46,084 bases of DNA, taken from Mycobacterium sp. ACS1612 (GTDB taxonomy: Bacteria > Actinomycetota > Actinomycetes > Mycobacteriales > Mycobacteriaceae). The translations under genes were made by a program, and so were the position numbers. The stretch spans positions 1 to 46,084 of the forward strand of contig NZ_LZHZ01000036.1 in the NCBI RefSeq assembly GCF_001667505.1, read 5' to 3'. The notes under the pieces are model-generated. The model ran no database searches and was not told where the DNA came from. It saw only the letters and a list, made by a program, of their open reading frames with translations. Below are positions 43,824 to 46,084 of the stretch, one piece after another; the first letter of the stretch is position 1; each line of letters opens with the position of its first letter.

Positions 43824-45065
43824 TCATGTCTTCGCCGCCTCCTGATTTGCTGCCTTGTGCTGCATGTCCTCTAAGTGTGGCTCGTCCAAGGCGGTTAGCA
43901 GCTGGTTTATCGCCGCGCGGACTTCCGCTGTGAGTTGACCCGTACTATCCCGAGCTACCGCATCGGCGAATTGCCAGGATCGGGTGACCTGGATGCTCGG
44001 GCGAATGTCGAAGTGGTCCATTGGCAGTTTGTTTGCCCACTCGTCAAGACTGTCGATCTCGTCCGAGCTGGCGTATTTTCGCTCGACTAGCCATTGCCGA
44101 AACTCCGGGTCATCAACTTGCTCGCGTGGTCTGCGTCCGGCGCGTTTTTCATGGAAGTCCTCAATCCATTGCTTCACATACTCAGGGCCCAGAAGGTGTC
44201 GTGCTGGATACCACCGTTGTGGCCCGCTCGCGCGCCAGTACGCGAGATAAAGATTCGCGTTTACCTGCCAGGCCGGGTCGTCTGCCAAGGCGTTGAGGGC
44301 TTCCGCGCGCTTCGAATCCGAGTAGACACGTCTGTACTGCGGAGCAAGTTCTGCAGGCCACGCGCTGACGATAAGTTGGTCGTCGTTGATATACAGGCTC
44401 ACTCGGTCGAAGGCGACCACCTGACTACCCGGAAACTTGACTCCGGCGTGGCCCAAGACATCGCGGACCTCTGCCGAAAACCCTGTTGCCTTCTCCAGGA
44501 TGGCTCGGAGGCGACGCAAACGTCTCCCTCGATTGTCACCACAGCGCTCGAGGTCGGTGTAGGGAAGTAGGTCACCGAAGTTCTCTTCGGCATTGTTGAA
44601 GAAGTCGTTCATGAGTTCTGCCTCGGCGGGACCAAGAACCCCTAGTTCCATCAGATTCCACCAGCGGTCGAGGAGCACCTGCCACCTGACAAGGTTCCTG
44701 CGATCCTTTTTGGCCATGAGACCTTTGGTATTGATATCGAGCGATTGTTGGTCACTGGCGTTGGCGTAGAGCTTGCTTTCAATCACGACCAACAGACGCG
44801 ACGCGTACTGGATTACGCCGTCGTACCGAGCCCTGCGTTCCGAGGCCAAGTTGGGCTGCTGGGTCTCCACGAGGTTCTCGTGAGGCGCAAGGAATACGCT
44901 AACAAGCTCAGCCACAGCCTGCCACACAGGGGATTTGAGGCGAGTTGGGACGAGATATACCTCAATTCCATCACCACAGACTTCGAACGGCACCACGGCC
45001 TCAAGCCGCGTGAGGCAAGGCTTGCCGCCTCTGAGCTGATCGCCAAGAGCAGATCCCTTTTGCAC
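43824..45065 (-). CDS. PD-(D/E)XK-like protein upstream of hsdR
   Basis: The protein has 413 residues from a GTG at 45065, with GAGAGGA eight bases upstream. Near the N-terminus the arrangement E53, D82 (RYDGVIQ) and E96-S-K98 (LLVVIESKLY) fits a restriction-like nuclease core. The rest is mixed alpha/beta with a basic LRRLRAILEKATG segment, and no second motif is recognised. It is transcribed toward hsdR with 125 bases between, so it may be the first gene of the operon. It could be an extra effector, an anti-phage nuclease of its own, or an RM regulator. The fold call is inference from three residues in a plausible setting. Confidence 0.6.
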   Translation of the reverse strand: MQKGSALGDQLRGGKPCLTRLEAVVPFEVCGDGIEVYLVPTRLKSPVWQAVAELVSVFLAPHENLVETQQPNLASERRARYDGVIQYASRLLVVIESKLYANASDQQSLDINTKGLMAKKDRRNLVRWQVLLDRWWNLMELGVLGPAEAELMNDFFNNAEENFGDLLPYTDLERCGDNRGRRLRRLRAILEKATGFSAEVRDVLGHAGVKFPGSQVVAFDRVSLYINDDQLIVSAWPAELAPQYRRVYSDSKRAEALNALADDPAWQVNANLYLAYWRASGPQRWYPARHLLGPEYVKQWIEDFHEKRAGRRPREQVDDPEFRQWLVERKYASSDEIDSLDEWANKLPMDHFDIRPSIQVTRSWQFADAVARDSTGQLTAEVRAAINQLLTALDEPHLEDMQHKAANQEAAKT

Positions 45066-45457
45066 CGACGACTTCCTCTCGGGGAGCAGCTCAAGCGGGA
45101 CGACTAAAGCACTCAGCCGTTAGGTTGCCGACCGGGGCCGCGCCGTAAGGGGACGGCGGCCACAGATCACGGCCTCGTGCATGCGGGAGACCCATCTATC
45201 GCATATTTGCCGATCGCAGTCGGCACACTGGGCGGCTTCGCTCGGCCACAAAGCATCGAACACCATGGACCTCATAGTTCACAGCGGCACCAGCCGTGAG
45301 TGAGCGCAACGCCTTTTGAGCGGACATCCCGTTGACGTCGGCAACCACCTCGCCCACATAAATCGCCGCCGACGCGTTCCCTGTGAGCGCAAGTGATGTC
45401 GCCTATCGCCTATGTTGGGGCGTCGGACTAAACGACGCAGACAGATGAGGAACGGCA
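45066..45457. other. Intergenic stretch between RM operon and jetA
   Basis: No gene is seen in these 392 bases. A perfect 6-bp inverted repeat with a 6-base spacer (TGCCGA/TCGGCA) lies at 45208-45225 and a direct CGCCTAT repeat near 45396-45410. Both divergent promoters should lie here; no clear -10/-35 was identified. Confidence 0.4.
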
Positions 45458-46084
45458 GTGAACGAAAACGCGGGACTGCCCGACCTGCTCGAGCTCAACC
45501 GCGACCTGCAAGGCTCCCGCGCCATCCGCCTGCTCGCTACAACCAATCTAAGCCTCTACGCCACGTTGATGGAACGCCACCTCAGCGACGGGACGCTTCT
45601 CGAAACCGAGCTCGTCATCCGCCTCGAACGCGACCTGGCCGACCTCGACGATCCCCAGTCCGGTCTCGCGCTCTCAAGTCCTGGGCCGCCCAGGGCTGGC
45701 TGCACCGCGTCGTCGATGAACGCCACGACACCAACGTCTGCTACCTCACCCAAGACGCCCGCCGCGCCTTGGATTTCTTAAGGGCATGCGCCGCCAGGAC
45801 ACCATCGCCACCGACGGCTCTATCACCGGCATCGCCGCCCGCCTGAAACAAGTCGCCGTCAAGGTCGACAACGACCCCGCCCGCATCCGCAAGCACATCG
45901 AAGCCGAAATCGCCTCTCTCCACGAAGAACTCGACGCTCTCGACGCCGGCCAACGCCCCCAACCCGATGTCACCGACTGCTACGACGAAGCCCGCGCCAT
46001 CGCCCTACAGATGGAACGCCTCATCACCGACATCGGCCAATACGGCACCATGATCGAACAAGCCACCGCCGCCCTCGACGAACC
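45458..46084 (+). pseudogene. jetA: Wadjet JetA (DUF3375), frameshifted and cut by the window end
   Basis: From the GTG at 45458 (GAGG about ten bases upstream) the protein reads LATTNLSLYATLMERHL and then LETELVIRLERDLADLDD. It slips one frame near 45672 (continuing LKSWAAQGWLHRVVDERHD) and again near 45780 (continuing RRQDTIATDGSITGIAARL, with AEIASLHEELDALDAGQRP). Each change equals one missing base. The joined product matches the winged-helix N-terminus of DUF3375, the kleisin-like JetA subunit of Wadjet plasmid-restricting SMC systems. The gene continues beyond the window, where jetB, jetC and jetD would be expected. Confidence 0.7.

Noticed and set aside
45136..45165. Terminator-like stem after the RM region
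   Set aside because: GGCCGCGCCGT/ACGGCGGCC pairs only with a 2-base bulge and has no T-run, and it lies between divergent genes, where a terminator is not expected.
1..46084. CRISPR arrays, tRNA or rRNA genes
   Set aside because: No regularly spaced direct repeats, cloverleaf-like segments with CCA ends, or rRNA-like sequence were seen by eye.

Overview
The window reads as high-GC actinobacterial, most probably mycobacterial, DNA. The evidence is RpfB-type domain architecture (three DUF348, G5, Rpf), a PknH_C-like sensor domain, several DUF4190 membrane proteins, a WXG100 fragment, and frequent GTG starts with ATGA/TGATG gene overlaps. No rRNA, tRNA or CRISPR array was seen.

Region 1 (about 0.2-18.9 kb, all minus strand) is a 12-gene run with almost no intergenic space. 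In transcription order: two DUF4190 proteins with Cys-rich external domains, a small membrane protein, a secreted/anchored vWA protein, a tubulin-like GTPase (Tubulin_2 type), a two-TM membrane protein, an FN3-repeat protein, a GAP1-like GTPase-associated protein, a cytoplasmic vWA protein, a zinc-ribbon GTPase, and two more DUF4190 proteins, the last with a PknH_C-like domain. Comparative genomics has predicted that GAP1/DO-GTPase modules are NTP-dependent conflict systems. This version combines them with a tubulin-like protein, two vWA proteins and four membrane sensors, and is the best candidate here for a little-described system.

Region 2 (19-27.7 kb) is mixed. It has an rpfB gene fused in frame behind a decayed IS1182-type transposase fragment, an enoyl-CoA hydratase remnant, a ctaB-like heme O synthase overlapping a type 1 idi, a convergent methyltransferase/ABC-transporter operon, a PAS protein and a TetR-like remnant.

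Region 3 (27.9-46.1 kb) looks like a defence and mobile-DNA island. It starts with a two-P-loop HerA-type ATPase coupled to a small winged-helix-like protein. Next come a frameshifted TspO-like gene and a truncated WXG100 gene. A rearranged prophage or phage-satellite remnant follows (HTH, replication-like protein, HNH nuclease, membrane protein, TIR protein, HK97 capsid with a displaced inverted N-terminus). It is abutted by a type I restriction-modification operon with a single-TRD HsdS and an extra PD-(D/E)XK-like protein. The start of a frameshifted Wadjet jetA (DUF3375) runs off the right end.

All function assignments come from reading protein motifs by eye; no database search was run.
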